From positions 1 to 64,000 of the forward strand of contig CAZSXU010000012.1 of NCBI GenBank assembly GCA_964610505.1: a DNA stretch of 64,000 bases. The letters run 5' to 3'. The notes under the pieces were generated by a model, which ran no database searches, had not been told where the DNA came from, and was given only the letters and a program-made list of their open reading frames with translations. Shown one piece after another: positions 26,071 to 35,900 of the stretch (position 1 is the stretch's first letter; every line of letters begins with the position of its first letter). The DNA is from CAZSXU01 sp964610505. GTDB lineage: Bacteria > Arandabacterota > Arandabacteria > JAGLYR01. A program made the position numbers and the translations under genes.

Positions 26071-27843
26071 ATGACGACGAGAGACGGGACGGCGAAGAAG
26101 CCGGGCAAACCGGATTGGGGGGACATCTCCTGCGAGAAGTTCCGCAGGCTCTCGCACCGAATCCTGGAGTACGGGAGCCGCGGCACGCTTCGGCTCGATT
26201 TCCTGAGAGAAGTCCTTGAGATGCTGGCCGTGCGCTCCGGGTGTGACCTGGCGGAAGTGCGGCTGATCGAACGGGGGCGGTACTTCGGCTGCCGCTTCAC
26301 GAGGGAGACGGGCTCCTTCGATTCCGAAACACACCCGAGCGAGGCGGAATCCGAGGGGAAAGCCCTCTGTGCATGGGAGGACGACCCGGTTTTCCAGAGA
26401 CTGTGCCGGGCCGTGGTCGAGGGGCCTGTCGCCCCGTCCCCCCACTTTACCGAGCGGGGAAGTTTCTGGATATCCCGTTCGGATACGCCGTTCGATCTGA
26501 CTCGAAGGGTCGACGGGACGGAGACGGTGGAAACGCTGCGGATCGAAAAGGGTCCGAAGAGCTTCGCCCTTTTCCCGCTCATGATTCAAGGAGAAAGAAG
26601 CGGCGTTCTTCTCCTCGGGAGCTCGCGCTCGGGCTATTTCAACCTGGCCATCGTCGAGTTCTACGAGGCGATCGGCGAAACCCTTGCCGTCTCGCTGGCC
26701 TACCGTAGGGCTCAGGTCGAACTGCGGGAACGGGTCAAGGAGCTCACCTGCCTGTATGGGATCTCCCGGTTGGTCGAGAAGCCCGGCATCCCGCTGGAGG
26801 ACATTCTGGAGGGAGCGGCGGATCTTCTGGCTCCGGGGTTTCTGTATCCGGACATCGCCTCGGCAAGGGTGGTGCTGGATGAGCGGTCTTTCTCGCCGTT
26901 CGAGTTCCCGGAGGAGGGCCCCCGGCTTGCCAGCGAAATCACGGTGGCCGGAATGTGGCGCGGCGCGGTCGAAGTCGCCTACACGGAGCACGGCCCCGAC
27001 CTGGACGAGGGCCCGTTCCTCAAAGAGGAAAGGGTCCTGATCGACAGTGTGGCCCGCGAACTCGCTCTTATCGTCGAACGCAAGGAGGCGGAGGAACAGA
27101 AATCCCTGCTCGAAGATCAACTTCGTCACGCCGACCGCCTTGCGACAATCGGGCAGCTCGTCGCCGGAGTTGCGCACGAGCTGAATGAACCCCTGGGCAA
27201 CATTCTCGGCTTCGCACAACTGGCAACGAAGAGCCCGGGGCTGCCGGGTCAGGCGGCGGAAGATCTTCAGAGAATCGTGACCTCCACGCTGCACGCCCGG
27301 GAGGTCATCCGGAAGTTGATGATCTTCGCCCGGAAGATGCCGCCCCAGAAGGCGCGAGTCAACCTCAATCAGGTTGTGGAAGAGGGTCTGTACTTCCTGG
27401 AAGCGCGCTGCGAGAGGGCCGGAATCCGCCTCAGAACCTCGCTGGCTCCCAGTCTTCCCGAGATCACGGCGGACCGGGCGCAGATCCATCAGGTGTTGGT
27501 GAATCTGGTTGTCAACTCGGTGCAAGCGATGCCGCAAGGTGGGCGGGTAACCGTCGAGACGAAGACCGGGGGCGATCAGGTGTGTCTCGTGGTGAAAGAT
27601 ACCGGCGTGGGGATGAGTGATGAAGTCTTGAGGCAGGTCTTCATCCCCTTCTTCACCACGAAGGACGTTGACGAAGGCACCGGCCTTGGTCTGCCCGTGG
27701 TTCATGGAATCGTCTCTTCACACGGCGGGACGATTCGAGTCACGAGCAGGGAGGGAAGTGGCACGGGGGTCGAGGTTCGACTTCCGGTGGCCGGGACGGG
27801 AAACTCGAACGGGGAAGGGGCACATGTCACGGTCGACCGATAA
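26071..27843 (+). CDS. soluble GAF-type sensor histidine kinase, partner of the overlapping sigma-54 regulator
   Basis: I use the ATG at 26071; one at 26035 is in frame without a better site. No transmembrane segment is seen. About 360 residues of sensor include one or two GAF-like folds (the second around L-T-C-L-Y-G-I-S-R-L-V-E-K) and a short helix into the kinase core. HisKA: I-G-Q-L-V-A-G-V-A-H369-E-L-N-E-P-L-G-N. HATPase: V-L-V-N-L-V-V-N-S-V-Q-A-M, D-T-G-V-G-M and G-T-G-L-G-L-P-V-V-H-G. This is the NtrB-like arrangement. The 3' end overlaps the sigma-54 response regulator by 20 bases, so the two almost certainly form one two-component system. The signal is unknown but cytoplasmic. Confidence 0.88.
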   Translation: MTTRDGTAKKPGKPDWGDISCEKFRRLSHRILEYGSRGTLRLDFLREVLEMLAVRSGCDLAEVRLIERGRYFGCRFTRETGSFDSETHPSEAESEGKALCAWEDDPVFQRLCRAVVEGPVAPSPHFTERGSFWISRSDTPFDLTRRVDGTETVETLRIEKGPKSFALFPLMIQGERSGVLLLGSSRSGYFNLAIVEFYEAIGETLAVSLAYRRAQVELRERVKELTCLYGISRLVEKPGIPLEDILEGAADLLAPGFLYPDIASARVVLDERSFSPFEFPEEGPRLASEITVAGMWRGAVEVAYTEHGPDLDEGPFLKEERVLIDSVARELALIVERKEAEEQKSLLEDQLRHADRLATIGQLVAGVAHELNEPLGNILGFAQLATKSPGLPGQAAEDLQRIVTSTLHAREVIRKLMIFARKMPPQKARVNLNQVVEEGLYFLEARCERAGIRLRTSLAPSLPEITADRAQIHQVLVNLVVNSVQAMPQGGRVTVETKTGGDQVCLVVKDTGVGMSDEVLRQVFIPFFTTKDVDEGTGLGLPVVHGIVSSHGGTIRVTSREGSGTGVEVRLPVAGTGNSNGEGAHVTVDR

Positions 27844-29179
27844 GGCGCGAGTTCTCGTTGTGGATGATGCGCCGGACACGCTGGAAGTGCTTCGGAGGAA
27901 CCTGACGGCGGAAGGCTACCGGGTGTTTTCGGCTTCGGACGTCGCCTCGGCCATCCGCATCCTCGAAACGGCGCCCGTCGATCTGGTGATCACGGACCTC
28001 AAGATGCCCAAGGTGGGCGGGATGGATCTCATCCGGCACGTGAGAGAAAACCTGAAGGATACCGAGATCATGGTGATCACAGGATATCCGTCCATCGAGA
28101 GCGCGGTCGAGGCGGTGAAGACGGGGGCGGAAGACTACCTGGCGAAGCCCTTCACCGACGAGGAATTGTCTGCGGCGGTTCGCAGGGCTCTGGAGAAGCT
28201 GAAGGTTCGGAGGGACGCTGCAGCCGCGTCGCGCCCGAAACACCCGCTCTTCCAGGGGATGATCGGGCAGTCCCTCGGCATGCAGAAGGTCTTCGACGCC
28301 GTCGCGAAGGCCGCCGGGACACGCGCAAACGTGCTGATCACGGGAGAGAGCGGCACCGGCAAGGAGCTCGTGGCGAGGGCCGTGCACTACAGCAGTGATC
28401 GAGCGGTATTTCCGTGTATCCCCGTGAACTGCGGGGGCATTCCCGAGGGGCTTCTAGAGAGTGAACTCTTTGGACACGTCAAGGGCTCCTTCACGGGAGC
28501 CACGGATACGCGCCCGGGTTTCTTCCAGACCGCCGACGGGGGAACGATTTTCTTGGACGAAGTCAGCGAAACCAGTCTTGCCATGCAGGTGAAGCTCCTA
28601 CGGGTTCTCGAGGACAGGATGGTCTTCATGATCGGTTCCCGGCGATCGCAGAAGGTGGACGTCCGGATCCTGGCCGCGTCCAACAAGAACCTTCTGGCCC
28701 TCGTGAAGAATGGGGGGTTCCGCGAGGATCTCTACTATCGCTTGAACGTCATCGCGATCGAGATCCCGCCCCTGCGCGCGAGGCGAGACGACATCCTCCC
28801 ACTCGTGCATCACTTCGCAGAGAAGTTTGCGCCCGAGCTGGGCGTGTCCAAGCTGCGGGTCTCGGAGGAAGCGCTGCAGGTGCTGCGCGAGTACTCCTGG
28901 CCGGGGAACGTTCGGGAGCTGGAAAACACCGTGCAGCGGATGCTGGTCATGGGAGGGGAGGGCGTGATCGGGATTCCCGACCTGCCGCCAGCGATGCGTT
29001 TCTCGGTTTCCAGGGGCTTCGCTCTCGACCGGACCCTGGCGGAGATGGAGGCCGAGCATATTCGAGATGTCCTGGCCGGCGTCGACAACAACAAGACCCG
29101 GGCCGCCCAGATCCTCGGCATCGACCGCAAGACACTGCGGGAAAAGCTCAAGCGGATGCATGGTGGCGAACAGGGCTAG
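27824..29179 (+). CDS. NtrC-family sigma-54-dependent response regulator with GSFTGA variant loop
   Basis: 451 residues from the ATG at 27824 (GGGGAAGGGG upstream). The receiver domain has V-L-V-V-D-D and phospho-acceptor D58 in V-I-T-D-L-K-M-P. The AAA+ domain has Walker A G-E-S-G-T-G-K-E and Walker B G-G-T-I-F-L-D-E-V. The sigma-54 contact loop reads H-V-K-G-S-F-T-G-A instead of the usual G-A-F-T-G-A. The Fis-type helix-turn-helix at the C-terminus reads N-N-K-T-R-A-A-Q-I-L-G-I-D-R-K-T-L. It should activate sigma-54 promoters when phosphorylated by the overlapping kinase. The nearest downstream genes are a small protein and gdhA, suggesting but not proving a role in nitrogen or amino-acid metabolism. 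Confidence 0.93.
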   Translation: MSRSTDKARVLVVDDAPDTLEVLRRNLTAEGYRVFSASDVASAIRILETAPVDLVITDLKMPKVGGMDLIRHVRENLKDTEIMVITGYPSIESAVEAVKTGAEDYLAKPFTDEELSAAVRRALEKLKVRRDAAAASRPKHPLFQGMIGQSLGMQKVFDAVAKAAGTRANVLITGESGTGKELVARAVHYSSDRAVFPCIPVNCGGIPEGLLESELFGHVKGSFTGATDTRPGFFQTADGGTIFLDEVSETSLAMQVKLLRVLEDRMVFMIGSRRSQKVDVRILAASNKNLLALVKNGGFREDLYYRLNVIAIEIPPLRARRDDILPLVHHFAEKFAPELGVSKLRVSEEALQVLREYSWPGNVRELENTVQRMLVMGGEGVIGIPDLPPAMRFSVSRGFALDRTLAEMEAEHIRDVLAGVDNNKTRAAQILGIDRKTLREKLKRMHGGEQG

Positions 29180-29197
29180 CCCATCCTCAGCCGCTGT

Positions 29198-29268
29198 CGG
29201 GGCCTTATGCCCCGCCGGGGCAAATCACCCCACAAACTAGATCTCAGCGTACGGGGCCATATGCCCCG
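29198..29268. repeat. pair of near-identical CGGGGC/GCCCCG hairpins
   Basis: CGGGGC-CTTAT-GCCCCG at 29198-29214 and CGGGGC-CATAT-GCCCCG at 29252-29268 are the same 17-base palindrome differing mainly in the loop. They lie just downstream of the sigma-54 regulator stop. They could serve as a tandem transcriptional boundary; neither has a T-run. Confidence 0.5.
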
Positions 29269-29457
29269 CTCTTCCTGCCCGTCTGCCCGTCCGTATTTCA
29301 TCTATCTGGTTGTTGTTGAATGTGTTAGACAGTTATCGTGCTCTACCTTCTGCCCTCCTTTCCGCCTGGCACGCAATTCTCATAGGGGATTGACCGGGAG
29401 TAGGTTGGATTCGAATGCCCTTTCAGGTTGGAGCTCAGATGAGCGGAGGGATGACCC

Positions 29458-29643
29458 ATGGCAAAGACAAACGGTAATGGAGACCGGCCGAGCCCGATCT
29501 CCAAGGAGGTTCACTGGAAGCTGTTCTACAGGAACCCGGAGGGAAACGGAAACGGGAATCGCCCCTCGGCGTCCGCTCCCCGGCTCACACAGAAGGTGAT
29601 TGAAAGAAAGAGCCTGATTCTGGAGAGAGAAGGACGGTCGTGA
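29458..29643 (+). CDS. small hydrophilic protein of unknown function
   Basis: 61 residues with a good GGAGGG eight bases before the ATG. The first half is polar (N-G-N-G-D-R-P), the centre reads V-H-W-K-L-F-Y-R-N-P-E-G-N-G-N-G, and the C-terminal half is basic and probably helical (L-T-Q-K-V-I-E-R-K-S-L-I-L-E-R-E). No family is recognised. It sits 67 bases upstream of gdhA and could be co-transcribed with it. The strong ribosome site and biased composition favour a real gene, but its shortness leaves doubt. Confidence 0.45.
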   Translation: MAKTNGNGDRPSPISKEVHWKLFYRNPEGNGNGNRPSASAPRLTQKVIERKSLILEREGRS

Positions 29644-29710
29644 GGGAGCGGCAGGGGCGTAGACGTGAATTCAGCGGGCCGGGCGAGGCCCGAGAGAGGA
29701 AACGCTGAAA

Positions 29711-31042
29711 ATGAGTGAGGCGAATCCGGCGGGTCGAGTGAGCCACGCGCATGCGGAGCCCGCAGTCGAGACCGAGGTTCAACGCCAGGCACCGAGTCTG
29801 TATTCGAACGTAACGAGACAGTTCCACAAGGCGGCGGACCTCATGGACCTGGATCCGAATGTGAGCTGCATCCTTGAGAAAACCACGAACGAGGTCGTCG
29901 TCAACTTCCCCGTCAAGATGGACGACGGGAGAGTAGAGGTCTTCACCGGCTACCGGGTCCAGCACAACAACATACTGGGGCCTTTCAAGGGCGGGCTCCG
30001 TTTCCATCCCGCGGTCAATATCGATGAAGTCCGCGCTCTTGCAACGTGGATGACGTGGAAGGGCGCGATCACGGGTATCCCATTCGGGGGCGCCAAGGGA
30101 GGTATCCAGTTGGATCCCTCGGACTACACGATCACCGAGCTGGAGCGAATCACGCGCCGGTTTACCTTCGCCCTGGGCAACGCCATCGGTCCGGAGTACG
30201 ATATTCCGGCCCCCGACGTGAATACCAACCCCCAGATCATGGCCTGGATTCTGGATACCTACCTCTCGACCGTACCGCCCCACGAGCGATTGGGCTGCAC
30301 GCACGTGGTGACGGGAAAGCCGATCGAATCCGGCGGCAGCATCGGTCGGGAAAAAGCAACGGGGCAGGGCGTGGTTTACACGATTCAAGAGTGGGCCAAG
30401 GATCATGATTTCTCCCTGGAAGGCGCCCGGTACATTGTCCAGGGGTTCGGAAACGTCGGTTCCTGGGCCGCCCGGTTGCTGAAGCCGTTGGGCGCGAAGC
30501 TGATTGCCGTGGAGGATGTGACCGGAACCGTGGCCAGTCCCGAGGGAATCGACCCCGACGACTTGGCGGATCATGTAAAGGAAAACGGGGGGGTCTTCGG
30601 ATACGACAAGGCTCTGCGCATCAGCCACGCCGAGTTCCTCCGAACTCGCGCGGACATCTTCATCCCCGCCGCACTCGAGAACGCCATCACAGCGGACACC
30701 GCGCCGCTTCTGGACGTACGGCTGGTGGCCGAAGGCGCCAATGGACCCACGGATCTTGAGGGCGACGAGATTCTACGGCGGAAGGGAATCGACGTCATTC
30801 CGGACATTCTCTGCAATTCGGGTGGGGTGGTGGTCAGCTACTTCGAGTGGCTCCAGAACAAGCGGAGCGAGTATTGGGATCTCGAAGAGGTGGACTGCAA
30901 GCTGCGGAAGAAGATCATACCCGCCTACGGGAGGGTGCGGGACGCGGCGAAGAAGTACGGGACCGACTGGCGTACGGCGGCGTACATCGTCGCCCTTGAG
31001 CGGCTGGGGAACGTGTACAAGGAAAGAGGCATCTTCCCCTAG
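29711..31042 (+). CDS. gdhA: glutamate dehydrogenase (first of two)
   Basis: It interconverts glutamate with 2-oxoglutarate plus ammonia using NAD(P). 443 residues from the ATG at 29711 (AGAGGA upstream), with a 20-25-residue longer N-terminus than the paralogue at 38799. Family motifs: Y-R-V-Q-H-N-N-I-L-G-P-F-K-G-G-L-R-F-H, the catalytic stretch P-F-G-G-A-K-G-G-I-Q, I-P-A-P-D-V-N-T-N, the Rossmann segment V-Q-G-F-G-N-V-G-S-W-A-A, and the C-terminal N-S-G-G-V-V-V-S-Y-F-E-W. By eye the two copies agree at roughly 70 percent of positions. It ends at a hairpin, just ahead of the NuoE-to-GltB module. Confidence 0.95.
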   Translation: MSEANPAGRVSHAHAEPAVETEVQRQAPSLYSNVTRQFHKAADLMDLDPNVSCILEKTTNEVVVNFPVKMDDGRVEVFTGYRVQHNNILGPFKGGLRFHPAVNIDEVRALATWMTWKGAITGIPFGGAKGGIQLDPSDYTITELERITRRFTFALGNAIGPEYDIPAPDVNTNPQIMAWILDTYLSTVPPHERLGCTHVVTGKPIESGGSIGREKATGQGVVYTIQEWAKDHDFSLEGARYIVQGFGNVGSWAARLLKPLGAKLIAVEDVTGTVASPEGIDPDDLADHVKENGGVFGYDKALRISHAEFLRTRADIFIPAALENAITADTAPLLDVRLVAEGANGPTDLEGDEILRRKGIDVIPDILCNSGGVVVSYFEWLQNKRSEYWDLEEVDCKLRKKIIPAYGRVRDAAKKYGTDWRTAAYIVALERLGNVYKERGIFP

Positions 31043-31076
31043 ATCCGACCGCCGAACATCCATGTTTTGGATCCTT

Positions 31077-31110
31077 ACAGAGCCCCGGGGTAGTCGCCTC
31101 GGGGCTCTGT
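31077..31110 (+). terminator. hairpin terminator after gdhA
   Basis: ACAGAGCCCCG (31077-31087) and CGGGGCTCTGT (31100-31110) form a perfect 11-bp stem with a 12-base loop, 35 bases after the gdhA stop. No T-run follows, so termination may be Rho-assisted. Confidence 0.6.
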
Positions 31111-31201
31111 GACGAGACGAGTCCCGCATGTTTGGTTCTTCCGGGTTTTCGGGCGCCGCGCCCGCCTGCTCTGGCGGGCGGAATCCGCCTCTCCCATGAG
31201 C

Positions 31202-31230
31202 TTGACAAGATACGTGGAGGGTGGTAGAGT
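31202..31230 (+). promoter_or_regulatory. sigma-70 promoter of the NuoE-NuoF/GltD-GltB module
   Basis: TTGACA (31202-31207), exactly 17 bases, TAGAGT (31225-31230), about 130 bases before the NuoE-like start. Together with the hairpin at 31077 and the terminator at 38493 it delimits a six-gene transcription unit. The remaining leader (31231-31362) shows no recognised riboswitch. Confidence 0.68.
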
Positions 31231-31362
31231 AAGCGGTTTTCGAGGGGCAAACCACCCCGTATCTTGGGGTATCCTGTACCGCTCCAATTGCGCCCGGGAG
31301 CCGGCGAAGTCCGCATCGCCCAGGAACGCCGGGTTGGCCATGTCCGAGGAAAGGCAGGATCG

Positions 31363-31866
31363 ATGGACGCGGAAGTAGTCGACATCAGCAGAGTGGACGA
31401 GATCGTTGACCGCTACGGGTGTGAGCGCTCGGGTCTGATGGGTATCCTCCAGGAAGTCCAGACCGAGTACAACTGGTTGCCGAAAGAGACCCTCTGCCGC
31501 GTGGCCGAACGGCTGAATCTCCCGTTGGTCGAGGTGTTCGGTGCCGTGACCTTCTACCGCGCGTTCAGCCTGAAGCCTCGAGGGAAACACATGGTCACGG
31601 TCTGCGTCGGGACCGCCTGCCACGTTCGCGGCGCACCGCGCGTGCTGGGGGAGCTGCAGAAAAGGTTGCATGTGCTCCCCGGAGAGACGACGGAGGACAA
31701 GCAGTTCACGCTGGAAACGGTGAACTGCCTTGGGGCCTGTGCGCTGGGTCCGGTTGTCGTGGTCGACGAAGCCTATCATGGGCACATGACGGCCAAGAAG
31801 GTGGAACCGTTGATCGAGGACGTTCGCAGCCGGGACCGAGCGGAGAGAGAAGCCCAAGACTCCTGA
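31363..31866 (+). CDS. NuoE/HydC-like [2Fe-2S] thioredoxin-fold subunit
   Basis: The 24-kDa-type subunit that partners NuoF-like flavoproteins in complex I, NAD-linked hydrogenases and related bifurcating enzymes. The ATG at 31363 gives 167 residues, the normal length; an earlier in-frame extension looks non-coding. N-terminal helices carry L-M-G-I-L-Q-E-V-Q and A-V-T-F-Y-R-A-F. The thioredoxin-fold [2Fe-2S] site has C81-x4-C86 and C122-x3-C126, the canonical NuoE spacing. It opens a six-gene run all on the same strand. The partner flavoprotein is the NuoF-GltD fusion three genes downstream. Confidence 0.9.
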   Translation: MDAEVVDISRVDEIVDRYGCERSGLMGILQEVQTEYNWLPKETLCRVAERLNLPLVEVFGAVTFYRAFSLKPRGKHMVTVCVGTACHVRGAPRVLGELQKRLHVLPGETTEDKQFTLETVNCLGACALGPVVVVDEAYHGHMTAKKVEPLIEDVRSRDRAEREAQDS

Positions 31867-31942
31867 TTGCCTTGCGGAGTCCTCTCGACGGGCCCGACTG
31901 GCGGCTCGTGCGGGTATCGCCCACCCGGGCTGGCGGGGTGCC

Positions 31943-32473
31943 ATGGAGGAGCTCTCGCTCCACGTGTTGGACATCGCCCAGAACTCGATTCTGGCCCATG
32001 CGGCCCGGATCGTCATCCGGGTCGAGGAGGACCCGGAGAACGACCGGCTCACGATCGACATCGAGGACGACGGAGCAGGAATGAAGGAGGAGGAAGTCCG
32101 CTGGGCGCTTGATCCGTTCTCGACCTCCCGTCCGGGGAAGCGGGTGGGACTCGGGTTGCCGCTCTTCGGGGAAGCGGCCCGGTCGGCCGGAGGAGGATTC
32201 GAGGTGCGATCCCGTCTCGGACGGGGCACTACGGTCCGCGCCTGGTTCGTGTATTCGCATCCGGATCGGCAGCCGCTCGGTAGGATGACGGACACGCTCC
32301 TGGCCCTGATTGCGAGTCGCCCGGATGTCGACCTGCGGTACGAACACGTCCGTCCGGACGGGGAGTTTATTCTGGACACGTCGGACCTGAAACGAGAACT
32401 CGGCGACCGGCCGATCACCGATCCGGAAATTCTGAGCGCGCTCCGGAGGGCTCTCAACGCCGCCCTTGAATGA
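31943..32473 (+). CDS. HATPase-fold ATP-binding protein of hydrogenase/diaphorase clusters
   Basis: 176 residues with a GHKL ATPase fold but no histidine-phosphorylation domain: L-H-V-L-D-I-A-Q-N-S-I at the N-terminus (the N-box), D-D-G-A-G-M, then G-L-G-L-P-L-F and a G-R-G-T-T end. Similar small ATP-binding proteins occur beside NuoE/NuoF-type hydrogenase subunits in anaerobes such as clostridia and Thermotogae; their role is unproven (regulatory kinase or assembly). The last 60 residues (from about M-T-D-T-L-L) are a separate small extension. Intergenic distances of 76 and 44 bases on either side fit operon membership. Confidence 0.78.
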   Translation: MEELSLHVLDIAQNSILAHAARIVIRVEEDPENDRLTIDIEDDGAGMKEEEVRWALDPFSTSRPGKRVGLGLPLFGEAARSAGGGFEVRSRLGRGTTVRAWFVYSHPDRQPLGRMTDTLLALIASRPDVDLRYEHVRPDGEFILDTSDLKRELGDRPITDPEILSALRRALNAALE

Positions 32474-32517
32474 GAGCGTGACGGGCCGCTGGCGGCGAAG
32501 AAGGGAGGATAACTACG

Positions 32518-32916
32518 ATGGCGGATGGAGAGCGGAAGAAGCTCACCGTCAAGGATCTTGAGGCCTTGCGCGAGAAGGCTCGCGAGGCCACCTCGCTTCG
32601 CGAGGGCGGGGCACGCGCCAAAGTCACGGTTCACATGGGAACGTGCGGAATCGCCTCCGGTGCCCGGGATATCATGCGGGCCGTCCTCGAGGAAATGGAA
32701 GCCAAAAGGCCCAAGGACGTGATCGTCACGACCTCGGGATGCGCTGGGCTGTGCAGTCGAGAACCGATGGCGACCGTCGAGATCCTGGACAAGCCTCCCG
32801 TCAAGTACGTGGACCTTACCGAAGAGAAAATGCGGAGGATCTTCGACGAACACGTGCTTCAGGGCCGGATCGTCAATGAATACGCTCTGGCCGTGGGCAG
32901 CGAAACGACCCACTGA
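32518..32916 (+). CDS. thioredoxin-like [2Fe-2S] ferredoxin-domain protein (HndB type)
   Basis: 132 residues with GGGAGG before the ATG. An N-terminal charged helix is followed by a thioredoxin-like ferredoxin fold: H-M-G-T-C43-G-I-A-S-G-A and T-S-G-C75-A-G-L-C79-S-R-E-P. This is the small electron-carrier domain found as a separate subunit or as the N-terminus of NuoF-like proteins in NADP-reducing hydrogenase-type complexes. The next gene's product begins with a related domain. Three cysteines are evident; a fourth ligand is not obvious. It is part of the six-gene flavin/Fe-S unit. Confidence 0.82.
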   Translation: MADGERKKLTVKDLEALREKAREATSLREGGARAKVTVHMGTCGIASGARDIMRAVLEEMEAKRPKDVIVTTSGCAGLCSREPMATVEILDKPPVKYVDLTEEKMRRIFDEHVLQGRIVNEYALAVGSETTH

Positions 32917-32975
32917 CGTGCAACGCGGGTCTTCCCCCGTCGGGGTGACGTGACCCAACAGAAAGGACGAGAATC

Positions 32976-35900
32976 TTGCCGTACCGACTTCACGTTCTGG
33001 TTTGTGCGGGGACCGGCTGCGTATCCGGGGGCTCCTTCGAGATTCGCAATGCGCTGGAGAGAGAGATTGCCGCACGGGGTCTTGCGGATGAGGTCTTGGT
33101 GGTGGCCACAGGCTGCAACGGTTTCTGCGAGCGGGGTCCGATCGCGGTGATCCAGCCCGAGGGAGTTTTCTACCAGCACCTCTCCCTGGACAAGGTGCCG
33201 CGCCTGGTGGAGGAACATTTTCTGAAGGGGCGTCCGGTCCAGGAGTTGATGTACGTCCCCGAAGAGGGCGAGGCGCCGATCCCGAAGATGAACGAGATCG
33301 GGTTCTTCAAGAACCAGCGGCTCATCGTTCTTCGAAACCGGGGTAGGATCGACCCGGAGAGTATCGAGGAATACATTGGGTTTGACGGGTATCGAGCCCT
33401 CTCCAAGGCGCTGGCGGAGATGGACCCCGAGCAGGTGTTGGGAGAGGTCAAGGAATCAGGTCTTCGGGGCCGGGGTGGAGCCGGGTTTCCGACGGGGCTC
33501 AAGTGGGAGCTCCTCGCCAAGAGGCCGGGCGACCGGGGCAAGTACATCGTCTGCAACGCCGACGAGGGGGACCCGGGGGCGTTCATGGACCGGAGTGTGC
33601 TCGAAGCCGACCCGCACGCCGTGATCGAGGGAATGGCGATCGGCGCTCGGGCCACCGGTGCGACCGAGGGCTTCATCTACGTCCGGAACGAGTACCCCCT
33701 CGCCGTGAAGAGGATCACGAAGGCCATCGAGGACGCGCGTGAGTACGGCCTTATCGGAGAGAACATCCTCGGCACGGATTTCGGCTTCGATCTTCGAGTG
33801 GTCCGGGGTTCGGGCGCCTTCGTGACGGGCGAAGAGACCGCGCTCATTGCCTCCATCGAAGGCCGCAGGGGGGAACCGCGCCAGCGGCCGCCCTATCCCG
33901 TGGAAAAGGGCCTGTGGGGGAAGCCTACGATCATCAACAACGTCGAAACCTGGGCCAACGTGCCGATGATCCTCCTTCGCGGGGCCCCGTGGTTCACGTC
34001 CATCGGGACCGAAACGAGCAAGGGGACGAAGGTGTTCTCTCTCGTGGGCAAGGTCAACAACACGGGACTGATCGAAGTGCCTATGGGGATCACGCTTCGG
34101 GAGATCATTTTCGAGATCGGCGGGGGAATTCGCCGCGGCAAGAAATTCAAGGCGGTACAGACGGGCGGCCCGTCGGGCGGATGCATCCCGGCCTCCATGC
34201 TGGACCTGCCCGTTGACTACGAGAGCCTCACAAAGGCCGGCTCGATGATGGGTTCCGGCGGCATGATCGTGATGGACGAAGACACCTGCATGGTGGACGT
34301 CGCGAAGTACTTCCTGAACTTCCTCAGAGACGAGTCCTGCGGGAAGTGCATGTCGTGCCGAGAGGGAACCCAGCGGATGTACGAGATCGTCGACCGGATC
34401 ACCAAGGGACTGGGAACGGAGCAGGACCTGGTTCTCCTGGAAGACCTGGCGTACGCCGTTCGGGACGCATCTATGTGCGGGCTCGGTCAGACGGCGGCCA
34501 ATCCCGTACTGAGTACGCTCCGGTACTTCCGGCACGAGTATCAAGAACATGTCCGGTACAAGCGCTGTGGGGCCGCCGTCTGCAACCAGATCATCTCCTC
34601 ACCGTGCCAGCACACCTGCCCGATCGATACAGAGGCGCCCGTCTACATCGGGCTCATCGCTCACGGGCGATACCGCGAGGCATACGACATCATTCTGAAG
34701 GACAATCCGTTCCCGGCCACGTGCGGCCGGGTCTGTCATCACCCCTGCGAGGTCAAGTGCCGGGCCGGAGAGATGGGTGACCCCATTGCCATCCGAACGC
34801 TGAAACGGTTTGTTACCGATCGAGCGGTGAGCGAGAACTACACACCGAAGGTGCAGGGTGTGGCCTCGAGCGGGAAGAAGATCGCCGTCATCGGTTCCGG
34901 GCCCGCGGGTCTTACGGCCGCTTACCGGCTCGCGCTCCTGGGCCACGACTGCACGGTGTACGAATCCCTCCCGGTCCCGGGAGGGATGCTGGCCGTGGGA
35001 ATTCCGGAATTCCGCTTGCCCCGAGCGGCTCTCAACGATGAGATTGAACACATCAAGAGCGTGGGCGTGAAGATCGAGACCGGCAAGACGCTGGGCGTCG
35101 ACTTCTCCCTGAAGGACCTCAGGGGGAAGATGGGCTTTGGTGCCGTGTTCGTCGCCATCGGGGCGCACAAGAGCATGCAGCTGGGGATCGAAGGGGACGA
35201 CACCGAGGGCGTGATTCCGGCGATGCGGTTCCTGACCGAAGCGAACCTGGGAAACACGGTTGCCCTCGGGAAGCGGGTCGGGGTGATCGGTGGGGGTAAT
35301 TCCGCGATCGACGCGGCGCGAGTGGCCAATCGGATGCCGGGCGTCGAGAAGGTGACGATTCTGTACCGGAGGACGCGTGCGGAGATGCCGGCCTACGCTG
35401 AAGAGATCGAGGGCGCCCTTGCGGAAGGGATCAAGATCGAGTTCCTCGTGGCTCCGAAGACAGTGATTTCCGATTCCGGCAGACTGACGGGCGTCGAGTG
35501 CATTCGCATGCGACTGGGTGAGCCGGACGAATCCGGCCGCCGCCGGCCCGTGCCGGTTGAGGGGTCAGAGTTCGTCGTGGAGCTGGACGCGCTGCTCGTA
35601 GCGATCAGCGAACAGCCGGACACCGATCGGCTGGGGGCCGATCACGGGCTGGAGATGTCGTGGAACCGGCTGGTGGCCGATCCGGAAACCCTTGCCACTT
35701 CCGTGGAGGGCGTCTTTTCTGGAGGCGACGGAGTCACCGGGCCGAACACCGTCGTGGATGCCATTGCCGCCGGCAGGCGGGCGGCGGAGAGCATCGATCG
35801 GTTCCTCAACCGGGAGCCGCTTGACCGGGAATACAGGGTGACCCGGACGTCGATGTTCGTTCCGGCGGTGGAGCTGACGGAGGAAGAGGTTGAGCTGGCC

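Noticed and set aside
29367..29382. Possible sigma-54 promoter (TGGCACG at -24) upstream of the small protein and gdhA, attractive because a sigma-54 activator lies upstream
   Set aside because: The -12 half reads TCTCA instead of TTGCA, lacking the essential GC at the right spacing. Not listed as a promoter without transcript data.
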